Assembly (NCBI GenBank): GCA_963533935.1
Contig: CAUSQL010000003.1
Coordinates: forward strand, 9,011 to 73,010
DNA length: 64,000 nt
Reading direction: 5' to 3'
Origin: CAUSKK01 sp963533935
Lineage (GTDB): Bacteria > Pseudomonadota > Gammaproteobacteria > Cardiobacteriales > Cardiobacteriaceae
Both the position numbers and the translations under genes were made by a program. Shown here piece after piece: positions 54,830 through 62,686 of this stretch (its first letter is position 1; every line of letters starts with the position of its first letter). Below the pieces are notes generated by a model. It ran no database searches. It was not told where the DNA came from and worked only from the letters and a program-made list of their open reading frames with translations.

Positions 54830-54834
54830 TTGCT

Positions 54835-55536
54835 TCAGATGGGGTATTGCGGCTTTTTCAGCGGCGCCAGCAGTTCCGCCGGCGCCGCATTAACAAAATC
54901 GTTGATGATGCGTGCCGCCTCCGCCGCGTCGGGTTTATGGCGGTCGAACATGGCCGCCAGCGCCCGCCGTGGCTGCGGCAGATACTCCTGCCACAGCTGC
55001 GGCCGCAACACCGCTCTGATGGTAATTTTTTTGCAACGCAGCTGGCGCAGCCGGTAGCGAATGCGCAGGGGAATGCTGCGCCGGTCGCGCTGTTCCAGCA
55101 GCTGTTGCAGCCGCCGCTCCACCTCGGGGCTGAGAAAGTGCAGCTGGTGCGCCAGCTCCGGACTGCGCACGAAAATCAGCCACTGCTGGCTGTGGTTGCT
55201 CGGTGCCGCGCCCGCTTTACCGCTGCGCGATTGAAAGCGACCGCTCCCATCGCTGCGCGATTGCAAGCGACTGCTCCCATCGCTGCGCGATTGCAAGCCA
55301 CTGCTTCCATCGCTGCGCGATTGATAGCTGCCGCTCCCATCGCTGCGCGATTGAAAAATGTCCGGTTTCACCCCATCAACCATCGGCGGTGGTAGCACTT
55401 TAAAGAGCACTTCACTAAGGTACTGCTGGAATTCAAATTCGATTTTCTGGTGCAGACCCCATTTCAGTTCCGCTAGCGCCTGATCTACGGCCCGTTTGGC
55501 CTGATAAATGTTTGTCTGTGCTATGCTTTTTTTCAT
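54835..55536 (-). CDS. dciA: DUF721/DciA-like protein with tandem 10-residue repeats
   Basis: 233 residues. The N-terminus is AKRAVDQALAELKWGLHQKIEFEFQQYL. Five tandem copies of a 10-residue unit (QSRSDGSGxx) follow, about residues 62-108. The folded part then reads WLIFVRSPELAHQLHFLSPEVERRLQQL... KITIRAVLRP, the KH-like DUF721 core, in which SPxxAxQLxFLSPE is diagnostic. DciA is the loader or opener of DnaB in bacteria without DnaC. Position next to secA is where DUF721 genes often lie. The start is weak (AAATAATG-type, no good Shine-Dalgarno); it is divergent from secA with 24 bp between start codons. The Ser/Arg/Asp repeat expansion is unusual for the family. Confidence 0.72.
   Translation of the reverse strand: MKKSIAQTNIYQAKRAVDQALAELKWGLHQKIEFEFQQYLSEVLFKVLPPPMVDGVKPDIFQSRSDGSGSYQSRSDGSSGLQSRSDGSSRLQSRSDGSGRFQSRSGKAGAAPSNHSQQWLIFVRSPELAHQLHFLSPEVERRLQQLLEQRDRRSIPLRIRYRLRQLRCKKITIRAVLRPQLWQEYLPQPRRALAAMFDRHKPDAAEAARIINDFVNAAPAELLAPLKKPQYPI
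55221..55353 (-). repeat. 30-bp tandem repeats in the DciA-like gene
   Basis: CGCTGCGCGATTG recurs at 55221, 55251, 55281, 55311 and 55341, an exact 30-bp period, with the intervening AAGC(G/C)ACTGCTCCCAT-type sequence slightly variable. It encodes QSRSDGSG-type ten-residue units on the minus strand. The opposite strand is also open through the array because the period is a multiple of three. Confidence 0.92.
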
Positions 55537-55560
55537 TATTTTCTACTAAGGATTTTCATA

Positions 55561-58218
55561 ATGTTCGGTAATCTCGCCAAAAAATTATTCGGCTCCCGCA
55601 ACGACCGGCTCATCAAAAATTACAATAAAAAAGTTGAATTAATCAATGGGTTAGAAGCGCAAATGGCCGCCCTCTCCGACGCGGAACTCAAGGCCAAAAC
55701 CAATGAATTTAAAGAACGTCTCCAGGAACATTCTCTCAAATCCATTCTCCCCGAGGCCTTCGCCGTGGTGCGTGAGGCCTCCAAGCGTGTGCTCGGCCTG
55801 CGCCACCACGACGTGCAGCTGATCGGCGGCATGGTGCTCAACGACGGCAAAATCGCCGAAATGCGCACCGGTGAGGGCAAAACCCTGGTGGCCACCCTGG
55901 CCGTGTACCTGAACGCGCTGACCGGCAAGGGCGTACACGTGGTTACGGTCAATGATTACCTGGCCCGCCGCGACGGCACCGAGCTGGCCCAGCTTTACGG
56001 CTTCCTCGGCCTAAGCACCGGCATCATCGTCGCCGGCATGTCCGCCGCGGCCAAGCGCGAGGCCTACAATGCGGACATCACCTACGGCACCAACAATGAA
56101 TTCGGCTTCGACTATCTGCGCACCAATATGGCCATGGATAAGGAAGAGCGGCTGCAGCGGGAATTGAACTTCGCCATCGTGGACGAGGTGGATTCCATTC
56201 TGATTGATGAGGCGCGCACGCCGCTGATTATTTCCGGCGAAGCGGACATGGACATTAGCATTTACGCCAAGATGAACGAGATTGTGCCGCTGCTGGAACC
56301 CCAGCGGGAGAAGGACGGCCCCGGCGATTTCTCCATTGATGAGAAAAGCAAGCAAATTGGCCTCACCGACGCCGGCCACGACAAGGTGGAGGCAATTCTC
56401 CGCGAGCGCGGCATGTTGCAGGAGAACGAGAGCATCTACCAGCCCCAGCACCTGAACCTATTCCACTGTCTGAACGCCTGTCTGCGCGCCCACCACCTCT
56501 TCCAGAAGAACGTGGACTACATCATTAAGCACGATGAGGTGGTAATCGTGGACGAATTCACCGGCCGCACCATGGAAGGGCGCCGCTGGTCCGACGGCCT
56601 ACACCAGGCGGTGGAAATTAAGGAGGGGGTGCCGGTGAAGCAGGAGAGCCAAACCCTGGCTTCCATCACCTACCAGAACTATTTCCGCCTTTACAGCAAG
56701 CTGGCCGGCATGACCGGCACCGCCGACACGGAGGCCTTTGAATTCCAGGAAATCTACGGGCTGGAAACGGTGGTTATTCCCACCAATAAGCCGGTACAGC
56801 GCAAGGACCACATCGACCAAATCTATTTAAATCAGAAGGGTAAATACAACGCCATCGTCCAGGAAATTAAGGAATATCAGGCGAAGGGCACGCCCATTCT
56901 CGTTGGCACCGCCTCCATTGAAACCTCCGAGCTTATTTCCAAATTGCTGGAAAAAGAAGGCATTAAGCACAATGTGCTGAACGCCAAGCAGCACGAGCGG
57001 GAGGCGGAAATCGTCGCCATGGCCGGCCGCTGCGGCATGGTTACCATCGCCACCAACATGGCCGGCCGCGGCACGGACATCGTGCTCGGCGGTTCATTGA
57101 AGATGGAACTGGAGCAGCTGCCCGCCGACGCCAGCGAGGAACAGAAGGCCGAAGTGCGGGCCCGCTGGCAGCAGGAGCACGATAAGGCCCTGGCCGCCGG
57201 CGGCCTGCACGTCATCGGCGCCGAACGCCACGAAAGCCGCCGCATCGACAACCAGCTGCGCGGCCGCTCCGGCCGCCAGGGCGACCCAGGTTCCAGTCGT
57301 TTCTACGTGGCCCTGGACGATAATCTGGTGCGCATTTTCGCCGGCGAGAAAATGGCGCAAATCATGGCCCGCTTCGGCATGGACGAGAAGGAGGCCATTG
57401 AGTCGTCCATGGTGTCGCGGCAGATTGAGGGCGCCCAGCGCAAGGTGGAGGCCCACAACTTCGACATTCGTAAAAATATCCTGGAGTACGACGACGTTAC
57501 CAACGAGCAGCGCAAGGTCATTTACGCCCAGCGCAACAACATCATCGACCAGGGCAACGTGGCCGAGCTCATCGCCGCCATGCGCGAGGAAATCGTTAAT
57601 GTGCTGGTGGACCGCTATCTGCCGGCGGACCAGCTGCGGTCCAGCTGGGACGTGGCCGGCCTGGAAGGGGCGCTGCGCACGGACTTCAATCTGGAAATTT
57701 CCGTGCAGGAGCTGATTAGCGCCAATCCGAACATTAATCCCAACCAGATTAAGGAAAAGCTGCTGACCATATTGTTGGAACGCTATGCGGAACGGGAAGC
57801 GCTGGTGGGCGAGGAAATCCTACGCAACGTGGAACGCTACATCGTGTTGCAGACCATCGACAGCCAGTGGCGCCAGCACTTAACCACCATGGAAATGCTG
57901 CGCCAGGCCATTTGGCTGCGCTCCCGGGCCCAGAAGGACCCGCGCCAGGAGTACAAGAAGGAATCCTTTGAACTCTTCAACGACCTGCTGGAGAGCATTC
58001 AATTTGAGGTGATTCGCACCCTGGCCCACCTGCGCTTCCAGACCCGCCCCAGCGAAGAGGTGGCGGCGCCGGCCGGAGAAACGGCAGAACCAGCGGCGGC
58101 CACCGCCGGCGACGGTGCCATTGTGCCCCCCGCCTCCCGGAACGCCCCCTGCCCCTGCGGTTCCGGCAAGAAGTACAAGGAGTGCCACGGCAATCTGCGG
58201 GATAAAGAGGGTGTCTAG
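55561..58218 (+). CDS. secA: preprotein translocase ATPase SecA
   Basis: 885-residue motor for protein export at SecYEG. MFGNLAKKLFGSRNDRLIK start; Walker A MRTGEGKTLVATLAV near 103; VDEVDSILIDEARTPLIISG near 207; EFTGRTMEGRRWSDGLHQA near 335; ATNMAGRGTDIVLGG near 500; GGLHVIGAERHESRRIDNQLRGRSGRQGDPG near 545. The C-terminus has the zinc finger PCPCGSGKKYKECHG for SecB and lipid contact. Length is normal. It is divergent from the DciA-like gene and followed directly by mutT. Confidence 0.98.
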   Translation: MFGNLAKKLFGSRNDRLIKNYNKKVELINGLEAQMAALSDAELKAKTNEFKERLQEHSLKSILPEAFAVVREASKRVLGLRHHDVQLIGGMVLNDGKIAEMRTGEGKTLVATLAVYLNALTGKGVHVVTVNDYLARRDGTELAQLYGFLGLSTGIIVAGMSAAAKREAYNADITYGTNNEFGFDYLRTNMAMDKEERLQRELNFAIVDEVDSILIDEARTPLIISGEADMDISIYAKMNEIVPLLEPQREKDGPGDFSIDEKSKQIGLTDAGHDKVEAILRERGMLQENESIYQPQHLNLFHCLNACLRAHHLFQKNVDYIIKHDEVVIVDEFTGRTMEGRRWSDGLHQAVEIKEGVPVKQESQTLASITYQNYFRLYSKLAGMTGTADTEAFEFQEIYGLETVVIPTNKPVQRKDHIDQIYLNQKGKYNAIVQEIKEYQAKGTPILVGTASIETSELISKLLEKEGIKHNVLNAKQHEREAEIVAMAGRCGMVTIATNMAGRGTDIVLGGSLKMELEQLPADASEEQKAEVRARWQQEHDKALAAGGLHVIGAERHESRRIDNQLRGRSGRQGDPGSSRFYVALDDNLVRIFAGEKMAQIMARFGMDEKEAIESSMVSRQIEGAQRKVEAHNFDIRKNILEYDDVTNEQRKVIYAQRNNIIDQGNVAELIAAMREEIVNVLVDRYLPADQLRSSWDVAGLEGALRTDFNLEISVQELISANPNINPNQIKEKLLTILLERYAEREALVGEEILRNVERYIVLQTIDSQWRQHLTTMEMLRQAIWLRSRAQKDPRQEYKKESFELFNDLLESIQFEVIRTLAHLRFQTRPSEEVAAPAGETAEPAAATAGDGAIVPPASRNAPCPCGSGKKYKECHGNLRDKEGV

Positions 58219-58228
58219 GCCCGAGCCC

Positions 58229-58645
58229 ATGCGGGTGGCGGCGGCCATGCTGGTGAACGGGGCGGGGGAATTGCTCATCGCCCGCCGGCCGGCGGCCAAG
58301 GAGTTCGGCGGCCACTGGGAATTTCCCGGTGGCAAGCTGGAAGCCGGCGAGGACGGCCCAACGGCGCTGGTGCGGGAACTGCGCGAGGAAATTAATCTGG
58401 ATTTGACCGGCGTTGCCCTGAGCCACTATTACCGCTACGGAGATGAACGGCGAATAATTGATTTTTATCGGCCGGAATTTACAAACAGGGGAAGCGCCCG
58501 TCTGTTTGTAAACATTAAACCTTTGGAAGGTCAGCGGCTGCTCTGGGTAAGGCGGGAGGCGCTGGATAACTACGAGTTCATTCCCTCGAACCGGGGGTTG
58601 CTAACGAAAATAAGGGAGGAAAATCCATGGCCGGCAGTCTGTTAG
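58229..58645 (+). CDS. mutT: 8-oxo-dGTP diphosphatase MutT with an in-frame palindromic repeat
   Basis: About 138 residues from ATG 58229 (MRVAAAMLVNGAGELLIARRP); a GTG at 58211 that overlaps the secA stop is an alternative. The Nudix box GGKLEAGEDGPTALVRELREEINL is complete in GX5EX7REUXEE and has Asn where Gly is usual at the next-to-last place. Between FYRPEF and IKPLEGQRLLWV, where homologues continue directly, 33 bases of AAGCGCCC repeat (58478-58512) are read as TNRGSARLFVN. The rest of the protein (LRWVxxxxLxxYxFxPxNRxLL-type end) is intact, so the gene looks functional with an 11-residue insert on a surface loop. The stop overlaps the DUF808 start by 19 bp. Confidence 0.92.
   Translation: MRVAAAMLVNGAGELLIARRPAAKEFGGHWEFPGGKLEAGEDGPTALVRELREEINLDLTGVALSHYYRYGDERRIIDFYRPEFTNRGSARLFVNIKPLEGQRLLWVRREALDNYEFIPSNRGLLTKIREENPWPAVC
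58478..58512. repeat. AAGCGCCC palindromic repeat unit inside mutT
   Basis: TTTACAAACAGGGGAAGCGC CCGTCTGTTTGTAAA, one clean unit with perfectly paired TTTACAAACA / TGTTTGTAAA ends. It lies in frame in the mutT coding sequence. Confidence 0.95.
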
Positions 58646-59526
58646 CCCTCTTGGACGATGTGGTCAGCCTGCTGGACGACGTGGCATTAATGGCCAAGAG
58701 CGCCGCCAGCAAAACCGGTTCCATAATGGACGACGTGGCGCTGATGACCAAGAGCGCCACCGGCAAAACCGCCGGCGTCCTCGGCGATGACCTGGCCGTG
58801 TCGGCGACCCAGCTGACGGGCATTGCCTCGGCCCGGGAACTGCCCATTCTGTGGCAGGTGGCCAAGGGTTCGCTGGTGAATAAGGCCATCATCGTGCCCA
58901 TCGCCCTGCTGCTGAACGCCTTTCTGCCCTTCCTGCTCAACTGGGTGCTGCTGGCCGGCGGCGCCTTTCTCTGTTTTGAAGGGGTGGAGAAGCTGCTGCA
59001 CCGCGGCCACGAGAAGCCGGCGGAAGAACCTACGGTGGCGGTCAGTGATGCGGCCGCTCTGGAGAAGGAGAAAATTCGCGGCGCCGTGAAGACGGACTTC
59101 ATTCTGTCCATCGAAATTGTGGTCATCGCCCTCAGCGACCTGGTGGCCCGCCAGGCCGGTCTAGCCTTACAGATTGTGGCTTTAAGCATCATCGCCGTGC
59201 TGATTACCTTCCTGGTTTACGGGGTGGTGGCGGTCATTGTGAAGCTGGACGACCTGGGCCTCTATCTCCATCGGCGGGGCAAGGTGTGGGCGCGGCAGCT
59301 GGGTTCCTTCCTGCTGTGGCTGGCGCCGCAGCTGGTGCGTTTTCTCTCCTGGGCCGGCCTCGTCGCCATTTTTCTGGTGGGCGGCCACATCTGGCAGGAG
59401 CACACGCCGCTGCACCATTGGCAGCTGGCCCACTGGCTGTGGGGCAATCTGCTGACCATTGCGGTGGGGCTGGCGGTGGGCCTGATTAGCTTCTTTGGCT
59501 ACAAATTGCTGCGGCCGGGCCATTAG
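58627..59526 (+). CDS. DUF808 (YedI-like) inner-membrane protein
   Basis: 299 residues. MAGSLLALLDDVVSLLDDVALMAKSAASKTG and LGDDLAVSATQLTGIASARELPILWQVAKGSLVNK are the DUF808 start. Several membrane segments follow (about 85-110, 160-180, 185-210, 225-250, 265-290). A strong GGAGGAA ribosome site precedes the ATG at 58627, which lies inside the mutT end. YedI-like proteins are of unknown function, widely found as single genes. Confidence 0.9.
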   Translation: MAGSLLALLDDVVSLLDDVALMAKSAASKTGSIMDDVALMTKSATGKTAGVLGDDLAVSATQLTGIASARELPILWQVAKGSLVNKAIIVPIALLLNAFLPFLLNWVLLAGGAFLCFEGVEKLLHRGHEKPAEEPTVAVSDAAALEKEKIRGAVKTDFILSIEIVVIALSDLVARQAGLALQIVALSIIAVLITFLVYGVVAVIVKLDDLGLYLHRRGKVWARQLGSFLLWLAPQLVRFLSWAGLVAIFLVGGHIWQEHTPLHHWQLAHWLWGNLLTIAVGLAVGLISFFGYKLLRPGH

Positions 59527-59533
59527 CTCCCCA

Positions 59534-59569
59534 TTTACCGACGGACGGGCGCTTCCCCTGTATGTTTAA
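59534..59569. repeat. AAGCGCCC palindromic repeat, single unit
   Basis: TTTACCGACGGACGGGCGCT TCCCCTGTATGTTTAA, immediately after the DUF808 gene. The rest of the 284-bp gap (59570-59810) is AT-rich, with a terminator and the promoter region of the next gene. Confidence 0.88.
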
Positions 59570-59682
59570 TTTCCGCCGCCAATTAATGGCCATTAGCTGT
59601 TTTATTTAATTATCCATTAAATATTACGGCCAATGGCCGAATGACTGATGTTGGGCTAAGTCATTGTTTAAAAAAATATTTA

Positions 59683-59710
59683 ATTGCCGCCGAGGGCGGC
59701 TTTTTTATTG
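59683..59710 (+). terminator. rho-independent terminator after mutT-DUF808
   Basis: GCCGCC-GAG-GGCGGC followed by TTTTTTATT, with AAAAAATATT upstream. Confidence 0.88.
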
Positions 59711-59810
59711 CCTATAATTAAATAATTAGCCCTCTGCAAATTGGCAAATTTGTTGCAAGCAATTAGGTCAATTGCATTATTTTGGGCGGATTAACATTTA
59801 GGAATTACAG

Positions 59811-60962
59811 GTGAAAAAAATCTTTATGGCGCTCGCTCTGGCCAGCTGTGGCGGCGGTTCGTCCAAACCCACGGCGGGCGGAAGCGCAGCGAATCCGACC
59901 ATCGGCCCGGCGGCCGCCCTCATGTCCATCGGTAATCTGCGGGCTGGGGCCACGGTTTCCGCCACCGACGCCCCCTTCACGGTGGCCAGTCCCAGCGCCA
60001 GCGACATGGAACTAATCCACGAGGTGGTGAAACGGACCAATCAGCTGCGTGAGGAGCAGGGACTGCCACCGGTGCGCTACGACGCGGATTTAGCCGCCTA
60101 CGCCCAGGTGCGGGCCCAGGAAATTCCCGAGCATTTCGCCCACGAACGGCCGGACGGTTCTTCAGTGGGTAATTTCGGCGAGAACATTGCCTACGGCCAG
60201 GACACGCCGCAGCTGGTGGTGCAGCAGTGGCAGAACTCCGTCGGCCATTACCGCAATATGGTCGATCCCAATGTGGAAACCATCGGCGTGGGCTATTACG
60301 TGGATAGGGGCGGTCGCAAACACTGGGTGCAGCTCTTCGGCGCCTCCTGGGGCGATAGGAGTCCCTACCGTTTCTCGGATAAATTGCTGAGCGGCTACAC
60401 CCCCACCGTGGCCAATATTGAAAATTCCCTGACTTCGGCCTTCACCATCGACGGTCAGGGGTTGAAGCTCAATCGCACCAGCGTGCCGCTGAGCCATAAC
60501 CAGCGGTTGCAGCTGGAAGCGCCCGGCGACCACGGCTGGCAGTGGCAGACCGTGGGCATAGTGCGGGATAGCCGGGAGCAGCCGCTGGGCTATTTAAATC
60601 TCGGCCAGCCCTTTGTGCCGGCGGAGACAGCGGCACTGTCCGGCACCTATGAGGGTAAAGCCTGGGGCCAGTGGCAGGGCCAGGAAAGCCAGAGCGACGT
60701 GCGCGCCCAGGTGAATTTCGGTTCTGGGGATAAGGTCATGGACCTGCAATTGAGCAATAGCCAGCGGGCCGGCCAGGCGGCGGCAGCACTGGATTTCACC
60801 GACCAATTGCGCTGGAACAGCGCCAGCCAGCGCTTTGAAGGTAGCGAGGGCAACAGCGCCCGCTTCTACGGCCCCGTCGGCCAGGAGTTGGGCGGACAAT
60901 TTAATCGCAATCTCCACAACGACAGTTACCAGGGCGTCTATGGCGCCGGCAAAATCAATTAA
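59811..60962 (+). CDS. lipoprotein with CAP (SCP/PR1) domain and TbpB-like barrel
   Basis: 383 residues. The GTG at 59811 is the only possible start since an in-frame TAG lies at 59799. The signal is very short, MKKIFMALALASC with Cys at 13 (lipobox LASC). Residues about 65-185 are a CAP domain: VVKRTNQLREEQGLPPVRYDADLAAYAQVRAQEI, HFAHERPDGSSVGNFGENIAYG (His and Glu), SVGHYRNMVDPNVETIGVGYY (His) and KHWVQLFG. The C-terminal 120 residues form a TbpB-like barrel: LSGTYEGKAWG, AQVNFGSGDKVMDL, ARFYGPVGQELGGQFN and YQGVYGAGK. CAP joined to a barrel of this kind is a combination I have not met. Its neighbour at 60976 is a tandem paralogue, 13 bp away. Confidence 0.85.
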   Translation: MKKIFMALALASCGGGSSKPTAGGSAANPTIGPAAALMSIGNLRAGATVSATDAPFTVASPSASDMELIHEVVKRTNQLREEQGLPPVRYDADLAAYAQVRAQEIPEHFAHERPDGSSVGNFGENIAYGQDTPQLVVQQWQNSVGHYRNMVDPNVETIGVGYYVDRGGRKHWVQLFGASWGDRSPYRFSDKLLSGYTPTVANIENSLTSAFTIDGQGLKLNRTSVPLSHNQRLQLEAPGDHGWQWQTVGIVRDSREQPLGYLNLGQPFVPAETAALSGTYEGKAWGQWQGQESQSDVRAQVNFGSGDKVMDLQLSNSQRAGQAAAALDFTDQLRWNSASQRFEGSEGNSARFYGPVGQELGGQFNRNLHNDSYQGVYGAGKIN

Positions 60963-60975
60963 TACGAGGATAGAC

Positions 60976-62544
60976 ATGAAAAAATTACTTATAACTTCAG
61001 CAACCCTGGCCATTCTGGCCGGCTGTGGTGGCAGCAATAGCAGTGAAATCAGCGGTCTAGCCGCGCGGCCGCCATCTCTACCCTATCAGGCGCCGCCTAG
61101 CAATACGGCCGTACCCACGCCCACCTATGACCCGCGGCTGGATCCCAGCAGCCCAAGCTACGATTCGCGGCTAGACCCCAATAACCCCAACTACGACCCC
61201 AACTACGCAGCGGCCAACGTTACGCCTACACCCAGCGCCTCGCCCCGGCCACCAACAAAAGTACCTAATTCCGTTGGTCGCGTCGGCAAGAATGCCGGCG
61301 ATGGCAGCGGCGGCACAGGTTCTGGTGGTAACGGCACTGGCGGTAATGGAGCCGGCGGTGGCAATAATGGTAGCGGTGGCTCCGGTGGTGGTGCCGGCGG
61401 CTCCGGTGCCGGTGGCAATACCCCCAATCGGCTGCCGGGCCAGGCTACGCCCTACGATAGCCGTAAAACCAATATCATTGGCACCCGCAATAACCAGTCA
61501 ATTATTAGTACCGGTGAGTTGGGCGGCATAAATAGCACCATCATGGTGCCCCAACCGCCACCGACGGAATTGCAACAGGCCCAAACAATGGTTGGCCAAA
61601 TTGGTGATATTCGCAGTCAAAATCGCCTTAATCCATTGTCCTGGGACGATAGCCTTAGTGCCCTAGCTCAACAGCGGGCCCAAGAAATTGCCAATGGTCG
61701 CAGTTCGACTAATGTTAATAGCTATGGATTTAATGAGCAGGTAGTTACGACCATTGACACCTATCAACAGATCATTGGTCAAAATATGTCCCGTCAGGAC
61801 GATATATTTACAAATACTAATGTTAGCCGTGTTGGTGTCGGCCATGCTACCTATCGCCGTAATAAAGAAATACGCCACGTTTGGACATTTGTCTATGGCG
61901 CTGGTCAGGGGCGTGCACTACCTGGTACTACTGGCAATGGCACTAGCCCCTACAGCTACACCCGACCCACTCCAGTGCCCGGCCCCTCGGTGGCCCAGGT
62001 TAATGCGGCCCTCATTGGTGCCTACACCGCCAACGATGACCGGCTGGTGGTCAATCGGGAGACGGTCAGCCTGCCCAATGGCCAGAGCATTCAGCTGGCC
62101 CAGCCGGCCAGTCTGGGCCTGAGCCAGCAAACCATTGGCTCCATTAAGGCTAGTGATGGTAAGCCTTTAGGCTATGTAAATATTGGCAAACCCTTTGAGC
62201 CCGCCAACGATGCCTATTTCCGTGGCACCTACCGGGGTAAATCTGTAGGCGATATTAATGGGGTGGCGACCACTGCCGACGTGCAGGCCGACGTTAATTT
62301 CTACGATAGCAATAAAAACCTGGCCCTGCGCACCACCAATACCCGGAAAAATGGCCAGCCTTCCTTTGATTTGAACTTCACCGACAGTTTGAACTGGAAT
62401 GCCGGCAGCAAGCAGTTCCAGGGTCAGAGCGGTAACTTTGCCCGCTTCTACGGCGCCGCCGGCCAGGAAGTTGGTGGCCAATTTAACCGTGTGGCTAACG
62501 GTGCCCAGTACCGTGGTGCCTACGGAGCGGTTAAAACTAATTAG
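60976..62544 (+). CDS. lipoprotein with degenerate CAP domain and TbpB-like barrel
   Basis: 522 residues from ATG 60976; the open frame begins earlier inside the first gene, but the signal peptide MKKLLITSATLAILAGC (lipobox LAGC) starts here. A long Pro/Asn/Gly-rich region follows, including about 50 residues of Gly/Ser/Asn repeats (near 61310-61425), then a CAP-like domain (LQQAQTMVGQIGDIRSQNRLNPLSWDDSLSALAQQRAQEI...) in which the GEN and SxGHxRN motifs of the first gene are missing. The C-terminal barrel (FRGTYRGKSVG, VQADVNFYDSNKNLAL, ARFYGAAGQEVGGQFN, YRGAYGAVK) is highly similar to that of the first gene. Its CAP region is less GC-rich than the rest. Same operon as the 59811 gene. Confidence 0.85.
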   Translation: MKKLLITSATLAILAGCGGSNSSEISGLAARPPSLPYQAPPSNTAVPTPTYDPRLDPSSPSYDSRLDPNNPNYDPNYAAANVTPTPSASPRPPTKVPNSVGRVGKNAGDGSGGTGSGGNGTGGNGAGGGNNGSGGSGGGAGGSGAGGNTPNRLPGQATPYDSRKTNIIGTRNNQSIISTGELGGINSTIMVPQPPPTELQQAQTMVGQIGDIRSQNRLNPLSWDDSLSALAQQRAQEIANGRSSTNVNSYGFNEQVVTTIDTYQQIIGQNMSRQDDIFTNTNVSRVGVGHATYRRNKEIRHVWTFVYGAGQGRALPGTTGNGTSPYSYTRPTPVPGPSVAQVNAALIGAYTANDDRLVVNRETVSLPNGQSIQLAQPASLGLSQQTIGSIKASDGKPLGYVNIGKPFEPANDAYFRGTYRGKSVGDINGVATTADVQADVNFYDSNKNLALRTTNTRKNGQPSFDLNFTDSLNWNAGSKQFQGQSGNFARFYGAAGQEVGGQFNRVANGAQYRGAYGAVKTN

Positions 62545-62549
62545 GCATA

Positions 62550-62627
62550 TTTAAATACAGGGGAAGCGCCCGTCTGTATGTTTACGGCAATTAACATACG
62601 GACGGGCGCTTCCCCTGTATGTTAATT
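62550..62627. repeat. AAGCGCCC palindromic repeat, inverted pair, tail to tail
   Basis: TTTAAATACAGGGGAAGCGC CCGTCTGTATGTTTACGG, then AATTAACATACGGACGGGCG CTTCCCCTGTATGTTAATT. The inner ends face each other, TCTGTATGTT with AACATACGGA, an alternative pairing of the variable end. Confidence 0.9.
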
Positions 62628-62686
62628 AAGGCCCATAAATAGGGAAAAATAGGCGCATAATAATTTTTTCGCCTTAAGGATTTCCT

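Noticed and set aside
55221..55353. 30-bp regular repeats as a CRISPR array
   Set aside because: There are no spacers: the period is 30 bp in total, the array lies in a coding frame and no cas gene is near.
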